Source: Metridium senile
Taxonomy: Eukaryota; Cnidaria; Anthozoa; Actiniaria; Metridiidae
Length of the DNA: 64,000 bases
Reading direction: 5' to 3'
Assembly (NCBI GenBank): GCA_949775045.1
Contig: OX459104.1
Coordinates: forward strand, 124,001-188,000
Shown here: piece after piece, positions 1 to 15,000 of the stretch
Numbering within the stretch: position 1 is the stretch's first letter
Layout: each line of letters begins with the position of its first letter
Notes under the pieces: model-generated
What the model was told of the DNA's origin: nothing
Database searches by the model: none
The model's input: the letters and a program-made list of their open reading frames with translations, nothing else
Position numbers and translations under genes: made by a program

Positions 1-3000
1 AAACGGATGATTTTTGTAACCCACTAGTTACTGTGATTGTATACGGATGATTTTTGTAACCCAGTAGGTACTGTGATTGTAAATTGATGATTTTTTGTAA
101 CCCAGTAGGTACTGTGATTGTAAATTGATGATTTTTTGTAACCCAGTAGTTACTGTGATTGTAAATTGATGTTGTTTTGTAAACCAGTAGTTACTGTGAT
201 TGTAAACGGACGAGTTTGGTAACCCAGTAGTTACTGTGATTGTAAACGGATGATTTTTGTAACCCAGTAGTTACTGTGATTGTATACGGACGAGTTTTGT
301 AACCCAGTAGGTACTGTGATTGTAAATTGATGATTTTTTGTAACCCAGTAGTTACTGTGATTGTAAATGAATGATTTTTGTAACCCAGTAGTTACTGTGA
401 TTATAAACGGACGAGTTTGGTAACCCAGTAGTTACTGTGATTGTAAATGAATGATTTTTGTAACCCAGTAGTTACTGTGATTGTAAATTGATGATTTTTT
501 GTAAAACAGTAGTTACTGTGATTGTAAACGTATGATTTTTGTAACCCAGTAGTTACTGTGATTGTAAACGTATGATTTTTTGTAACCCAGTAGTTACTGT
601 GATTGTAAACGGATGATTTTTGTAACCCAGTAGTTACTGTGATTGTAAATTGATGATTTTTTGTAAAACAGTAGTTACTGTGATTGTAAACGTATGATTT
701 TTGTAACCCAGTAGTTACTGTGATTGTAAACGTATGATTTTTTGTAACCCAGTAGTTACTGTGATTGTAAACGGATGATTTTTGTAACCCAGTAGGTACT
801 GTGATTGTAAATGAATGATTTTTGTAACCCAGTAGTTACTGTGATTGTAAATTGATGATTTTTTGTAAAACAGTAGTTACTGTGATTGTAAACGTATGAT
901 TTTTGTAACCCAGTAGTTACTGTGATTGTAAACGGATGATTTTTGTAACCCAGTAGTTACTGTGATTGTATACGGACGAGTTTTGTAACCCAGTAGGTAC
1001 TGTGATTGTAAATTGATGATTTTTTGTAACCCAGTAGTTACTGTGATTGTAAATGAATGATTTTTGTAACCCAGTAGTTACTGTGATTATAAACGGACGA
1101 GTTTGGTAACCCAGTAGTTACTGTGATTGTAAATGAATGATTTTTGTAACCCAGTAGTTACTGTGATTGTAAATTGATGATTTTTTGTAAAACAGTAGTT
1201 ACTGTGATTGTAAACGTATGATTTTTGTAACCCAGTAGTTACTGTGATTGTAAACGTATGATTTTTTGTAACCCAGTAGTTACTGTGATTGTAAACGGAT
1301 GATTTTTGTAACCCAGTAGTTACTGTGATTGTAAACGGATGATTTTTGTAACCCAGTAGTTACTGTGATTGTAAATTGATGATTTTTGTAACCCAGTTGT
1401 TACTGTGATTGTAAATTGATGATTTTTTGTAACCCAGTAGTTACTGTTATTGTAAACGGATGATTTTTGTAACCCAGTAGTTACTGTGATTGTATACGGA
1501 CGAGTTTTGTAACCCAGTAGGTACTGTGATTGTAAATGAATGATTTTTGTAACCCAGTAGTTACTGTGATTGTAAACGGATGATTTTTTGTAAAACAGTA
1601 GTTACTGTGATTGTAAACGTATGATTTTTGTAACCCAGTAGTTACTGTGATTGTAAATTGATGATTTTTTTTAACCCAGTAGTTACTGTGATTGTAAACG
1701 GATGATTTTTGTAACCCAGTAGTTACTGTGATTGTAAACGGATAATTTTTGTAACCCAGTAGTTACTGTGATTGTAAATTGATGATTTTTGTAACCCAGT
1801 TGTTACTGTGATTGTAAATTGATGATTTTTTGTAACCCAGTAGTTACTGTGATTGTAAATTGATGATTTTTTGTAACCCAGTAGTTACTGTTATTGTAAA
1901 CGGATGATTTTTGTAACCCAGTAGTTACTGTGATTGTATACGGACGAGTTTTGTAACCCAGTAGGTACTGTGATTGTAAATGAATAATTTTTGTAACCCA
2001 GTAGTTACTGTGATTGTAAACGGATGATTTTTGTAACCCAGTTGTTACTGTGATTGTAAATTGATGATTTTTTATAACCCAGTAGTTACTGTGATTGTAA
2101 ACGGATGATTTTTGTAACTCAGTAGTTACTGTGATTGTATACGGAAGAGTTTTGTAACCCAGTAGGTACTGTGATTGTAAATGAATGATTTTTGTAACCC
2201 AGTAGTTACTGTGATTGTATACGGATGATTTTTGTAACCCAGTAGGTACTGTGATTGTAAATTGATGATTTTTTGTAACCCAGTAGTTACTGTGATTGTA
2301 AATTGATGTTGTTTTGTAAACCAGTAGTTACTGTGATTGTAAACGGACGAGTTTGGTAACCCAGTAGTTACTGTGATTGTAAATGAATGATTTTTGTAAC
2401 CCAGTTGTTACTATGATTGTAAATTCATGATTTTTTGTAACCCAGTAGTTACTGTGATTGTAAACGGATGATTTTTGTAACCCAGTTGTTACTATGATTG
2501 TAAATTGATGATTTTTTGTAACCCAGTAGTTACTGTGATTGTAAATGAATGATTTTTGTAACCCAGTAGTTACTGTGATTGTAAATTGATGATTTTTTGT
2601 AAAACAGTAGTTACTGTGATTGTAAACGTATGATTTTTGTAACCCAGTAGTTACTGTGATTGTAAACGTATGATTTTTTGTAACCCAGTAGTTACTGTGA
2701 TTGTAAACGGATGATTTTTGTAACCCAGTAGTTACTGTGATTGTAAACGGATGATTTTTGTAACCCAGTAGTTACTGTGATTGTAAATTGATGATTTTTG
2801 TAACCCAGTTGTTACTGTGATTGTAAATTGATGATTTTTTTGTAACCCAGTAGTTACTGTGATTGTAAACGGATGATTTTTGTAACTCAGTAGTTACTGT
2901 GATTGTATACGGACGAGTTTTGTAACCCAGTAGGTACTGTGATTGTAAATGAATGATTTTTGTAACCCAGTAGTTACTGTGATTGTAAACGGATGATTTT

Positions 3001-6000
3001 TGTAACCCAGTTGTTACTGTGATTGTAAATTGATGATTTTTTATAACCCAGTAGTTACTGTGATTGTAAATTGATGATTTTTTGTAACCCAGTAGTTACT
3101 GTGATTGTAAATTGATGATTTTTTGTAACCCAGTAGTTACTGTGATTGTAAACGGATGATTTTTGTAACTCAGTAGTTACTGTGATTGTATACGGACGAG
3201 TTTTGTAACCCAGTAGGTACTGTGATTGTAAATGAATGATTTTTGTAACCCAGTAGTTACTGTGATTGTAAATTGATGATTTTTTGTAAAACAGTAGTTA
3301 CTGTGATTGTAAACGGATGATTTTTGTAACCCAGTTGTTACTGTGATTGTAAATTGATGATTTTTTGTAACCCAGTAGTTACTGTGATTGTAAACGGATG
3401 ATTTTTGTAACTCAGTAGTTACTGTGATTGTATACGGACGAGTTTTGTAACCCAGTAGGTACTGTGATTGTAAATGAATGATTTTTGTAACCCAGTAGTT
3501 ACTGTGATTGTAAATTGATGATTTTTTGTAAAACAGTAGTTACTGTGATTGTAAACGGATGATTTTTGTAACCCACTAGTTACTGTGATTGTATACGGAT
3601 GATTTTTGTAACCCAGTAGGTACTGTGATTGTAAATTGATGATTTTTTGTAACCCAGTAGGTACTGTGATTGTAAATTGATGATTTTTTGTAACCCAGTA
3701 GTTACTGTGATTGTAAATTGATGTTGTTTTGTAAACCAGTAGTTACTGTGATTGTAAACGGACGAGTTTGGTAACCCAGTAGTTACTGTGATTGTAAACG
3801 GATGATTTTTGTAACCCAGTAGTTACTGTGATTGTATACGGACGAGTTTTGTAACCCAGTAGGTACTGTGATTGTAAATTGATGATTTTTTGTAACCCAG
3901 TAGTTACTGTGATTGTAAATGAATGATTTTTGTAACCCAGTAGTTACTGTGATTATAAACGGACGAGTTTGGTAACCCAGTAGTTACTGTGATTGTAAAT
4001 GAATGATTTTTGTAACCCAGTAGTTACTGTGATTGTAAATTGATGATTTTTTGTAAAACAGTAGTTACTGTGATTGTAAACGTATGATTTTTGTAACCCA
4101 GTAGTTACTGTGATTGTAAACGTATGATTTTTTGTAACCCAGTAGTTACTGTGATTGTAAACGGATGATTTTTGTAACCCAGTAGTTACTGTGATTGTAA
4201 ACGGATGATTTTTGTAACCCAGTAGTTACTGTGATTGTAAATTGATGATTTTTGTAACCCAGTTGTTACTGTGATTGTAAATTGATGATTTTTTGTAACC
4301 CAGTAGTTACTGTTATTGTAAACGGATGATTTTTGTAACCCAGTAGTTACTGTGATTGTATACGGACGAGTTTTGTAACCCAGTAGGTACTGTGATTGTA
4401 AATGAATGATTTTTGTAACCCAGTAGTTACTGTGATTGTAAACGGATGATTTTTTGTAAAACAGTAGTTACTGTGATTGTAAACGTATGATTTTTGTAAC
4501 CCAGTAGTTACTGTGATTGTAAATTGATGATTTTTTTTAACCCAGTAGTTACTGTGATTGTAAACGGATGATTTTTGTAACCCAGTAGTTACTGTGATTG
4601 TAAACGGATAATTTTTGTAACCCAGTAGTTACTGTGATTGTAAATTGATGATTTTTGTAACCCAGTTGTTACTGTGATTGTAAATTGATGATTTTTTGTA
4701 ACCCAGTAGTTACTGTGATTGTAAATTGATGATTTTTTGTAACCCAGTAGTTACTGTTATTGTAAACGGATGATTTTTGTAACCCAGTAGTTACTGTGAT
4801 TGTATACGGACGAGTTTTGTAACCCAGTAGGTACTGTGATTGTAAATGAATAATTTTTGTAACCCAGTAGTTACTGTGATTGTAAACGGATGATTTTTGT
4901 AACCCAGTTGTTACTGTGATTGTAAATTGATGATTTTTTATAACCCAGTAGTTACTGTGATTGTAAACGGATGATTTTTGTAACTCAGTAGTTACTGTGA
5001 TTGTATACGGAAGAGTTTTGTAACCCAGTAGGTACTGTGATTGTAAATGAATGATTTTTGTAACCCAGTAGTTACTGTGATTGTATACGGATGATTTTTG
5101 TAACCCAGTAGGTACTGTGATTGTAAATTGATGATTTTTTGTAACCCAGTAGTTACTGTGATTGTAAATTGATGTTGTTTTGTAAACCAGTAGTTACTGT
5201 GATTGTAAACGGACGAGTTTGGTAACCCAGTAGTTACTGTGATTGTAAATGAATGATTTTTGTAACCCAGTTGTTACTATGATTGTAAATTCATGATTTT
5301 TTGTAACCCAGTAGTTACTGTGATTGTAAACGGATGATTTTTGTAACCCAGTTGTTACTATGATTGTAAATTGATGATTTTTTGTAACCCAGTAGTTACT
5401 GTGATTGTAAATGAATGATTTTTGTAACCCAGTAGTTACTGTGATTGTAAATTGATGATTTTTTGTAAAACAGTAGTTACTGTGATTGTAAACGTATGAT
5501 TGTTGTAACCCAGTAGTTACTGTGATTGTAAACGTATGATTTTTTGTAACCCAGTAGTTACTGTGATTGTAAACGGATGATTTTTGTAACCCAGTAGTTA
5601 CTGTGATTGTAAACGGATGATTTTTGTAACCCAGTAGTTACTGTGATTGTAAATTGATGATTTTTGTAACCCAGTTGTTACTGTGATTGTAAATTGATGA
5701 TTTTTTTGTAACCCAGTAGTTACTGTGATTGTAAACGGATGATTTTTGTAACTCAGTAGTTACTGTGATTGTATACGGAAGAGTTTTGTAACCCAGTAGG
5801 TACTGTGATTGTAAATGAATGATTTTTGTAACCCAGTAGTTACTGTGATTGTATACGGATGATTTTTGTAACCCAGTAGGTACTGTGATTGTAAATTGAT
5901 GATTTTTTGTAACCCAGTAGTTACTGTGATTGTAAATTGATGTTGTTTTGTAAACCAGTAGTTACTGTGATTGTAAACGGACGAGTTTGGTAACCCAGTA

Positions 6001-9000
6001 GTTACTGTGATTGTAAATGAATGATTTTTGTAACCCAGTAGTTACTGTGATTGTAAATTGATGATTTTTTGTAAAACAGTAGTTACTGTGATTGTAAACG
6101 TATGATTTTTGTAACCCAGTAGTTACTGTGATTGTAAATTGATGATTTTTTGTAACCCAGTAGTTACTGTGATTGTAAATTGATGATTTTTTGTAACCCA
6201 GTAGTTACTGTGATTGTAAACGGATTATTTTTGTAACTCAGTAGTTACTGTGATTGTATACGGACGAGTTTTGTAACCCAGTAGGTACTGTGATTGTAAA
6301 TGAATGATTTTTGTAACCCAGTAGTTACTGTGATTGTAAATTGATGATTTTCGTAACCCAGTTGTTACTGTGATTGTAAATTGATGATTTTTTGTAACCC
6401 AGTAGTTACTGTTATTGTAAACGGATGATTTTTGTAACCCAGTAGTTACTGTGATTGTATACGGACGAGTTTTGTAACCCAGTAGGTACTGTGATTGTAA
6501 ATGAATAATTTTTGTAACCCAGTAGTTACTGTGATTGTATACGGATGATTTTTGTAACCCAGTAGGTACTGTGATTGTAAATTGATGATTTTTTGTAACC
6601 CAGTAGTTACTGTGATTGTAAATTGATGTTGTTTTGTAAACCAGTAGTTACTGTGATTGTAAACGGACGAGTTTGGTAACCCAGTAGTTACTGTGATTGT
6701 AAATGAATGATTTTTGTAACCCAGTTGTTACTATGATTGTAAATTCATGATTTTTTGTAACCCAGTAGTTACTGTGATTGTAAACGGATGATTTTTGTAA
6801 CCCAGTTGTTACTATGATTGTAAATTGATGATTTTTTGTAACCCAGTAGTTACTGTGATTGTAAATGAATGATTTTTGTAACCCAGTAGTTACTGTGATT
6901 GTAAATTGATGATTTTTTGTAAAACAGTAGTTACTGTGATTGTAAACGTATGATTGTTGTAACCCAGTAGTTACTGTGATTGTAAACGTATGATTTTTTG
7001 TAACCCAGTAGTTACTGTGATTGTAAACGGATGATTTTTGTAACCCAGTAGTTACTGTGATTGTAAACGGATGATTTTTGTAACCCAGTAGTTACTGTGA
7101 TTGTAAATTGATGATTTTTGTAACCCAGTTGTTACTGTGATTGTAAATTGATGATTTTTTTGTAACCCAGTAGTTACTGTGATTGTAAACGGATGATTTT
7201 TGTAACTCAGTAGTTACTGTGATTGTATACGGAAGAGTTTTGTAACCCAGTAGGTACTGTGATTGTAAATGAATGATTTTTGTAACCCAGTAGTTACTGT
7301 GATTGTATACGGATGATTTTTGTAACCCAGTAGGTACTGTGATTGTAAATTGATGATTTTTTGTAACCCAGTAGTTACTGTGATTGTAAATTGATGTTGT
7401 TTTGTAAACCAGTAGTTACTGTGATTGTAAACGGACGAGTTTGGTAACCCAGTAGTTACTGTGATTGTAAATGAATGATTTTTGTAACCCAGTAGTTACT
7501 GTGATTGTAAATTGATGATTTTTTGTAAAACAGTAGTTACTGTGATTGTAAACGTATGATTTTTGTAACCCAGTAGTTACTGTGATTGTAAATTGATGAT
7601 TTTTTGTAACCCAGTAGTTACTGTGATTGTAAATTGATGATTTTTTGTAACCCAGTAGTTACTGTGATTGTAAACGGATTATTTTTGTAACTCAGTAGTT
7701 ACTGTGATTGTATACGGACGAGTTTTGTAACCCAGTAGGTACTGTGATTGTAAATGAATGATTTTTGTAACCCAGTAGTTACTGTGATTGTAAATTGATG
7801 ATTTTCGTAACCCAGTTGTTACTGTGATTGTAAATTGATGATTTTTTGTAACCCAGTAGTTACTGTTATTGTAAACGGATGATTTTTGTAACCCAGTAGT
7901 TACTGTGATTGTATACGGACGAGTTTTGTAACCCAGTAGGTACTGTGATTGTAAATGAATAATTTTTGTAACCCAGTAGTTACTGTGATTGTAAACGGAT
8001 GATTTTTGTAACCCAGTTGTTACTGTGATTGTAAATTGATGATTTTTTATAACCCAGTAGTTACTGTGATTGTAAACGGATGATTTTTGTAACTCAGTAG
8101 TTACTGTGATTGTATACGGAAGAGTTTTGTAACCCAGTAGGTACTGTGATTGTAAATGAATGATTTTTGTAACCCAGTAGTTACTGTGATTGTATACGGA
8201 TGATTTTTGTAACCCAGTAGGTACTGTGATTGTAAATTGATGATTTTTTGTAACCCAGTAGTTACTGTGATTGTAAATTGATGTTGTTTTGTAAACCAGT
8301 AGTTACTGTGATTGTAAACGGACGAGTTTGGTAACCCAGTAGTTACTGTGATTGTAAATGAATGATTTTTGTAACCCAGTTGTTACTATGATTGTAAATT
8401 GATGATTTTTTGTAACCCAGTAGTTACTGTGATTGTAAACGGATGATTTTTGTAACCCAGTTGTTACTATGATTGTAAATTGATGATTTTTTGTAACCCA
8501 GTAGTTACTGTGATTGTAAATGAATGATTTTTGTAACCCAGTAGTTACTGTGATTGTAAATTGATGATTTTTTGTAAAACAGTAGTTACTGTGATTGTAA
8601 ACGTATGATTTTTGTAACCCAGTAGTTACTGTGATTGTAAACGTATGATTTTTTGTAACCCAGTAGTTACTGTGATTGTAAACGGATGATTTTTGTAACC
8701 CAGTAGTTACTGTGATTGTAAACGGATGATTTTTGTAACCCAGTAGTTACTGTGATTGTAAATTGATGATTTTTGTAACCCAGTTGTTACTGTGATTGTA
8801 AATTGATGATTTTTTTGTAACCCAGTAGTTACTGTGATTGTAAATTGATGATTTTTTGTAACCCAGTAGTTACTGTTATTGTAAACGGATGATTTTTGTA
8901 ACCCAGTAGTTACTGTGATTGTATACGGACGAGTTTTGTAACCCAGTAGGTACTGTGATTGTAAATGAATGATTTTTGTAACCCAGTAGTTACTGTGATT

Positions 9001-12000
9001 GTAAACGGATGATTTTTGTAACCCAGTAGTTACTGTGATTGTATACGGACGAGTTTTGTAACCCAGTAGGTACTGTGATTGTAAATGAATGATTTTTGTA
9101 ACCCAGTAGTTACTGTGATTGTAAATGAATGATTTTTGTAACCCAGTAGTTACTGTGATTGTAAATTGATGATTTTTTGTAAAACAGTAGTTACTGTGAT
9201 TGTAAACGTATGATTTTTGTAACCCAGTAGTTACTGTGATTGTAAACGTATGATTTTTTGTAACCCAGTAGTTACTGTGATTGTAAACGGATGATTTTTG
9301 TAACCCAGTAGTTACTGTGATTGTAAACGGATGATTTTTGTAACCCAGTAGTTACTGTGATTGTAAATTGATGATTTTTGTAACCCAGTTGTTACTGTGA
9401 TTGTAAATTGATGATTTTTTTGTAACCCAGTAGTTACTGTGATTGTAAATTGATGATTTTTTGTAACCCAGTAGTTACTGTTATTGTAAACGGATGATTT
9501 TTGTAACCCAGTAGTTACTGTGATTGTATACGGACGAGTTTTGTAACCCAGTAGGTACTGTGATTGTAAATGAATGATTTTTGTAACCCAGTAGTTACTG
9601 TGATTGTAAACGGATGATTTTTGTAACCCAGTTGTTACTGTGATTGTAAATTGATGATTTTTTATAACCCAGTAGTTACTGTGATTGTAAATTGATGATT
9701 TTTTGTAACCCAGTAGTTACTGTGATTGTAAATTGATGATTTTTTGTAACCCAGTAGTTACTGTGATTGTAAACGGATGATTTTTGTAACTCAGTAGTTA
9801 CTGTGATTGTATACGGACGAGTTTTGTAACCCAGTAGGTACTGTGATTGTAAATGAATGATTTTTGTAACCCAGTAGTTACTGTGATTGTAAATTGATGA
9901 TTTTTTGTAAAACAGTAGTTACTGTGATTGTAAACGGATGATTTTTGTAACCCAGTTGTTACTGTGATTGTAAATTGATGATTTTTTGTAACCCAGTAGT
10001 TACTGTGATTGTAAACGGATGATTTTTGTAACTCAGTAGTTACTGTGATTGTATACGGACGAGTTTTGTAACCCAGTAGGTACTGTGATTGTAAATGAAT
10101 GATTTTTGTAACCCAGTAGTTACTGTGATTGTATACGGATGATTTTTGTAACCCAGTAGGTACTGTGATTGTAAATTGATGATTTTTTGTAACCCAGTAG
10201 TTACTGTGATTGTAAATTGATGTTGTTTTGTAAACCAGTAGTTACTGTGATTGTAAACGGACGAGTTTGGTAACCCAGTAGTTACTGTGATTGTAAATGA
10301 ATGATTTTTGTAACCCAGTTGTTACTATGATTGTAAATTGATGATTTTTTGTAACCCAGTAGTTACTGTGATTGTAAACGGATGATTTTTGTAACCCAGT
10401 TGTTACTATGATTGTAAATTGATGATTTTTTGTAACCCAGTAGTTACTGTGATTGTAAATGAATGATTTTTGTAACCCAGTAGTTACTGTGATTGTAAAT
10501 TGATGATTTTTTGTAAAACAGTAGTTACTGTGATTGTAAACGTATGATTTTTGTAACCCAGTAGTTACTGTGATTGTAAACGTATGATTTTTTGTAACCC
10601 AGTAGTTACTGTGATTGTAAACGGATGATTTTTGTAACCCAGTAGTTACTGTGATTGTAAACGGATGATTTTTGTAACCCAGTAGTTACTGTGATTGTAA
10701 ATTGATGATTTTTGTAACCCAGTTGTTACTGTGATTGTAAATTGATGATTTTTTTGTAACCCAGTAGTTACTGTGATTGTAAATTGATGATTTTTTGTAA
10801 CCCAGTAGTTACTGTTATTGTAAACGGATGATTTTTGTAACCCAGTAGTTACTGTGATTGTATACGGACGAGTTTTGTAACCCAGTAGGTACTGTGATTG
10901 TAAATGAATGATTTTTGTAACCCAGTAGTTACTGTGATTGTAAACGGATGATTTTTGTAACCCAGTAGTTACTGTGATTGTATACGGACGAGTTTTGTAA
11001 CCCAGTAGGTACTGTGATTGTAAATGAATGATTTTTGTAACCCAGTAGTTACTGTGATTGTAAATGAATGATTTTTGTAACCCAGTAGTTACTGTGATTG
11101 TAAATTGATGATTTTTTGTAAAACAGTAGTTACTGTGATTGTAAACGTATGATTTTTGTAACCCAGTAGTTACTGTGATTGTAAACGTATGATTTTTTGT
11201 AACCCAGTAGTTACTGTGATTGTAAACGGATGATTTTTGTAACCCAGTAGTTACTGTGATTGTAAACGGATGATTTTTGTAACCCAGTAGTTACTGTGAT
11301 TGTAAATTGATGATTTTTGTAACCCAGTTGTTACTGTGATTGTAAATTGATGATTTTTTTGTAACCCAGTAGTTACTGTGATTGTAAATTGATGATTTTT
11401 TGTAACCCAGTAGTTACTGTTATTGTAAACGGATGATTTTTGTAACCCAGTAGTTACTGTGATTGTATACGGACGAGTTTTGTAACCCAGTAGGTACTGT
11501 GATTGTAAATGAATGATTTTTGTAACCCAGTAGTTACTGTGATTGTAAACGGATGATTTTTGTAACCCAGTTGTTACTGTGATTGTAAATTGATGATTTT
11601 TTATAACCCAGTAGTTACTGTGATTGTAAATTGATGATTTTTTGTAACCCAGTAGTTACTGTGATTGTAAATTGATGATTTTTTGTAACCCAGTAGTTAC
11701 TGTGATTGTAAACGGATGATTTTTGTAACTCAGTAGTTACTGTGATTGTATACGGACGAGTTTTGTAACCCAGTAGGTACTGTGATTGTAAATGAATGAT
11801 TTTTGTAACCCAGTAGTTACTGTGATTGTAAATTGATGATTTTTTGTAAAACAGTAGTTACTGTGATTGTAAACGGATGATTTTTGTAACCCAGTTGTTA
11901 CTGTGATTGTAAATTGATGATTTTTTGTAACCCAGTAGTTACTGTGATTGTAAACGGATGATTTTTGTAACTCAGTAGTTACTGTGATTGTATACGGACG

Positions 12001-15000
12001 AGTTTTGTAACCCAGTAGGTACTGTGATTGTAAATGAATGATTTTTGTAACCCAGTAGTTACTGTGATTGTAAATTGATGATTTTTTGTAAAACAGTAGT
12101 TACTGTGATTGTAAACGGATGATTTTTGTAACCCACTAGTTACTGTGATTGTATACGGATGATTTTTGTAACCCAGTAGGTACTGTGATTGTAAATTGAT
12201 GATTTTTTGTAACCCAGTAGGTACTGTGATTGTAAATTGATGATTTTTTGTAACCCAGTAGTTACTGTGATTGTAAATTGATGTTGTTTTGTAAACCAGT
12301 AGTTACTGTGATTGTAAACGGACGAGTTTGGTAACCCAGTAGTTACTGTGATTGTAAACGGATGATTTTTGTAACCCAGTAGTTACTGTGATTGTATACG
12401 GACGAGTTTTGTAACCCAGTAGGTACTGTGATTGTAAATTGATGATTTTTTGTAACCCAGTAGTTACTGTGATTGTAAATGAATGATTTTTGTAACCCAG
12501 TAGTTACTGTGATTATAAACGGACGAGTTTGGTAACCCAGTAGTTACTGTGATTGTAAATGAATGATTTTTGTAACCCAGTAGTTACTGTGATTGTAAAT
12601 TGATGATTTTTTGTAAAACAGTAGTTACTGTGATTGTAAACGGATGATTTTTGTAACCCAGTTGTTACTGTGATTGTAAATTGATGATTTTTTGTAACCC
12701 AGTAGTTACTGTGATTGTAAACGGATGATTTTTGTAACTCAGTAGTTACTGTGATTGTATACGGACGAGTTTTGTAACCCAGTAGGTACTGTGATTGTAA
12801 ATTGATGATTTTTTGTAACCCAGTAGTTACTGTGATTGTAAATGAATGATTTTTGTAACCCAGTAGTTACTGTGATTATAAACGGACGAGTTTGGTAACC
12901 CAGTAGTTACTGTGATTGTAAATGAATGATTTTTGTAACCCAGTAGTTACTGTGATTGTAAATTGATGATTTTTTGTAAAACAGTAGTTACTGTGATTGT
13001 AAACGTATGATTTTTGTAACCCAGTAGTTACTGTGATTGTAAACGTATGATTTTTTGTAACCCAGTAGTTACTGTGATTGTAAACGGATGATTTTTGTAA
13101 CCCAGTAGTTACTGTGATTGTAAACGGATGATTTTTGTAACCCAGTAGTTACTGTGATTGTAAATTGATGATTTTTGTAACCCAGTTGTTACTGTGATTG
13201 TAAATTGATGATTTTTTTGTAACCCAGTAGTTACTGTGATTGTAAATTGATGATTTTTTGTAACCCAGTAGTTACTGTTATTGTAAACGGATGATTTTTG
13301 TAACCCAGTAGTTACTGTGATTGTATACGGACGAGTTTTGTAACCCAGTAGGTACTGTGATTGTAAATGAATGATTTTTGTAACCCAGTAGTTACTGTGA
13401 TTGTAAACGGATGATTTTTTGTAAAACAGTAGTTACTGTGATTGTAAACGTATGATTTTTGTAACCCAGTAGTTACTGTGATTGTAAATTGATGATTTTT
13501 TTTAACCCAGTAGTTACTGTGATTGTAAACGGATGATTTTTGTAACCCAGTAGTTACTGTGATTGTAAACGGATAATTTTTGTAACCCAGTAGTTACTGT
13601 GATTGTAAATTGATGATTTTTGTAACCCAGTTGTTACTGTGATTGTAAATTGATGATTTTTTGTAACCCAGTAGTTACTGTGATTGTAAATTGATGATTT
13701 TTTGTAACTCAGTAGTTACTGTGATTGTATACGGAAGAGTTTTGTAACCCAGTAGGTACTGTGATTGTAAATGAATGATTTTTGTAACCCAGTAGTTACT
13801 GTGATTGTATACGGATGATTTTTGTAACCCAGTAGGTACTGTGATTGTAAATTGATGATTTTTTGTAACCCAGTAGTTACTGTGATTGTAAATTGATGTT
13901 GTTTTGTAAACCAGTAGTTACTGTGATTGTAAACGGACGAGTTTGGTAACCCAGTAGTTACTGTGATTGTAAATTGATGATTTTTTTTAACCCAGTAGTT
14001 ACTGTGATTGTAAACGGATGATTTTTGTAACCCAGTAGTTACTGTGATTGTAAACGGATAATTTTTGTAACCCAGTAGTTACTGTGATTGTAAATTGATG
14101 ATTTTTTGTAACCCAGTAGTTACTGTGATTGTAAATTGATGATTTTTTGTAACCCAGTAGTTACTGTGATTGTAAACGGATTATTTTTGTAACTCAGTAG
14201 TTACTGTGATTGTATACGGACGAGTTTTGTAACCCAGTAGGTACTGTGATTGTAAATGAATGATTTTTGTAACCCAGTAGTTACTGTGATTGTAAACGGA
14301 TAATTTTTGTAACCCAGTAGTTACTGTGATTGTAAATTGATGATTTTCGTAACCCAGTTGTTACTGTGATTGTAAATTGATGATTTTTTGTAACCCAGTA
14401 GTTACTGTGATTGTAAATTGATGATTTTTTGTAACCCAGTAGTTACTGTTATTGTAAACGGATGATTTTTGTAACCCAGTAGTTACTGTGATTGTATACG
14501 GACGAGTTTTGTAACCCAGTAGGTACTGTGATTGTAAATGAATAATTTTTGTAACCCAGTAGTTACTGTGATTGTAAACGGATGATTTTTGTAACCCAGT
14601 TGTTACTGTGATTGTAAATTGATGATTTTTTATAACCCAGTAGTTACTGTGATTGTAAACGGATGATTTTTGTAACTCAGTAGTTACTGTGATTGTATAC
14701 GGAAGAGTTTTGTAACCCAGTAGGTACTGTGATTGTAAATGAATGATTTTTGTAACCCAGTAGTTACTGTGATTGTATACGGATGATTTTTGTAACCCAG
14801 TAGGTACTGTGATTGTAAATTGATGATTTTTTGTAACCCAGTAGTTACTGTGATTGTAAATTGATGTTGTTTTGTAAACCAGTAGTTACTGTGATTGTAA
14901 ACGGACGAGTTTGGTAACCCAGTAGTTACTGTGATTGTAAATGAATGATTTTTGTAACCCAGTAGTTACTGTGATTGTAAATTGATGATTTTTTGTAAAA

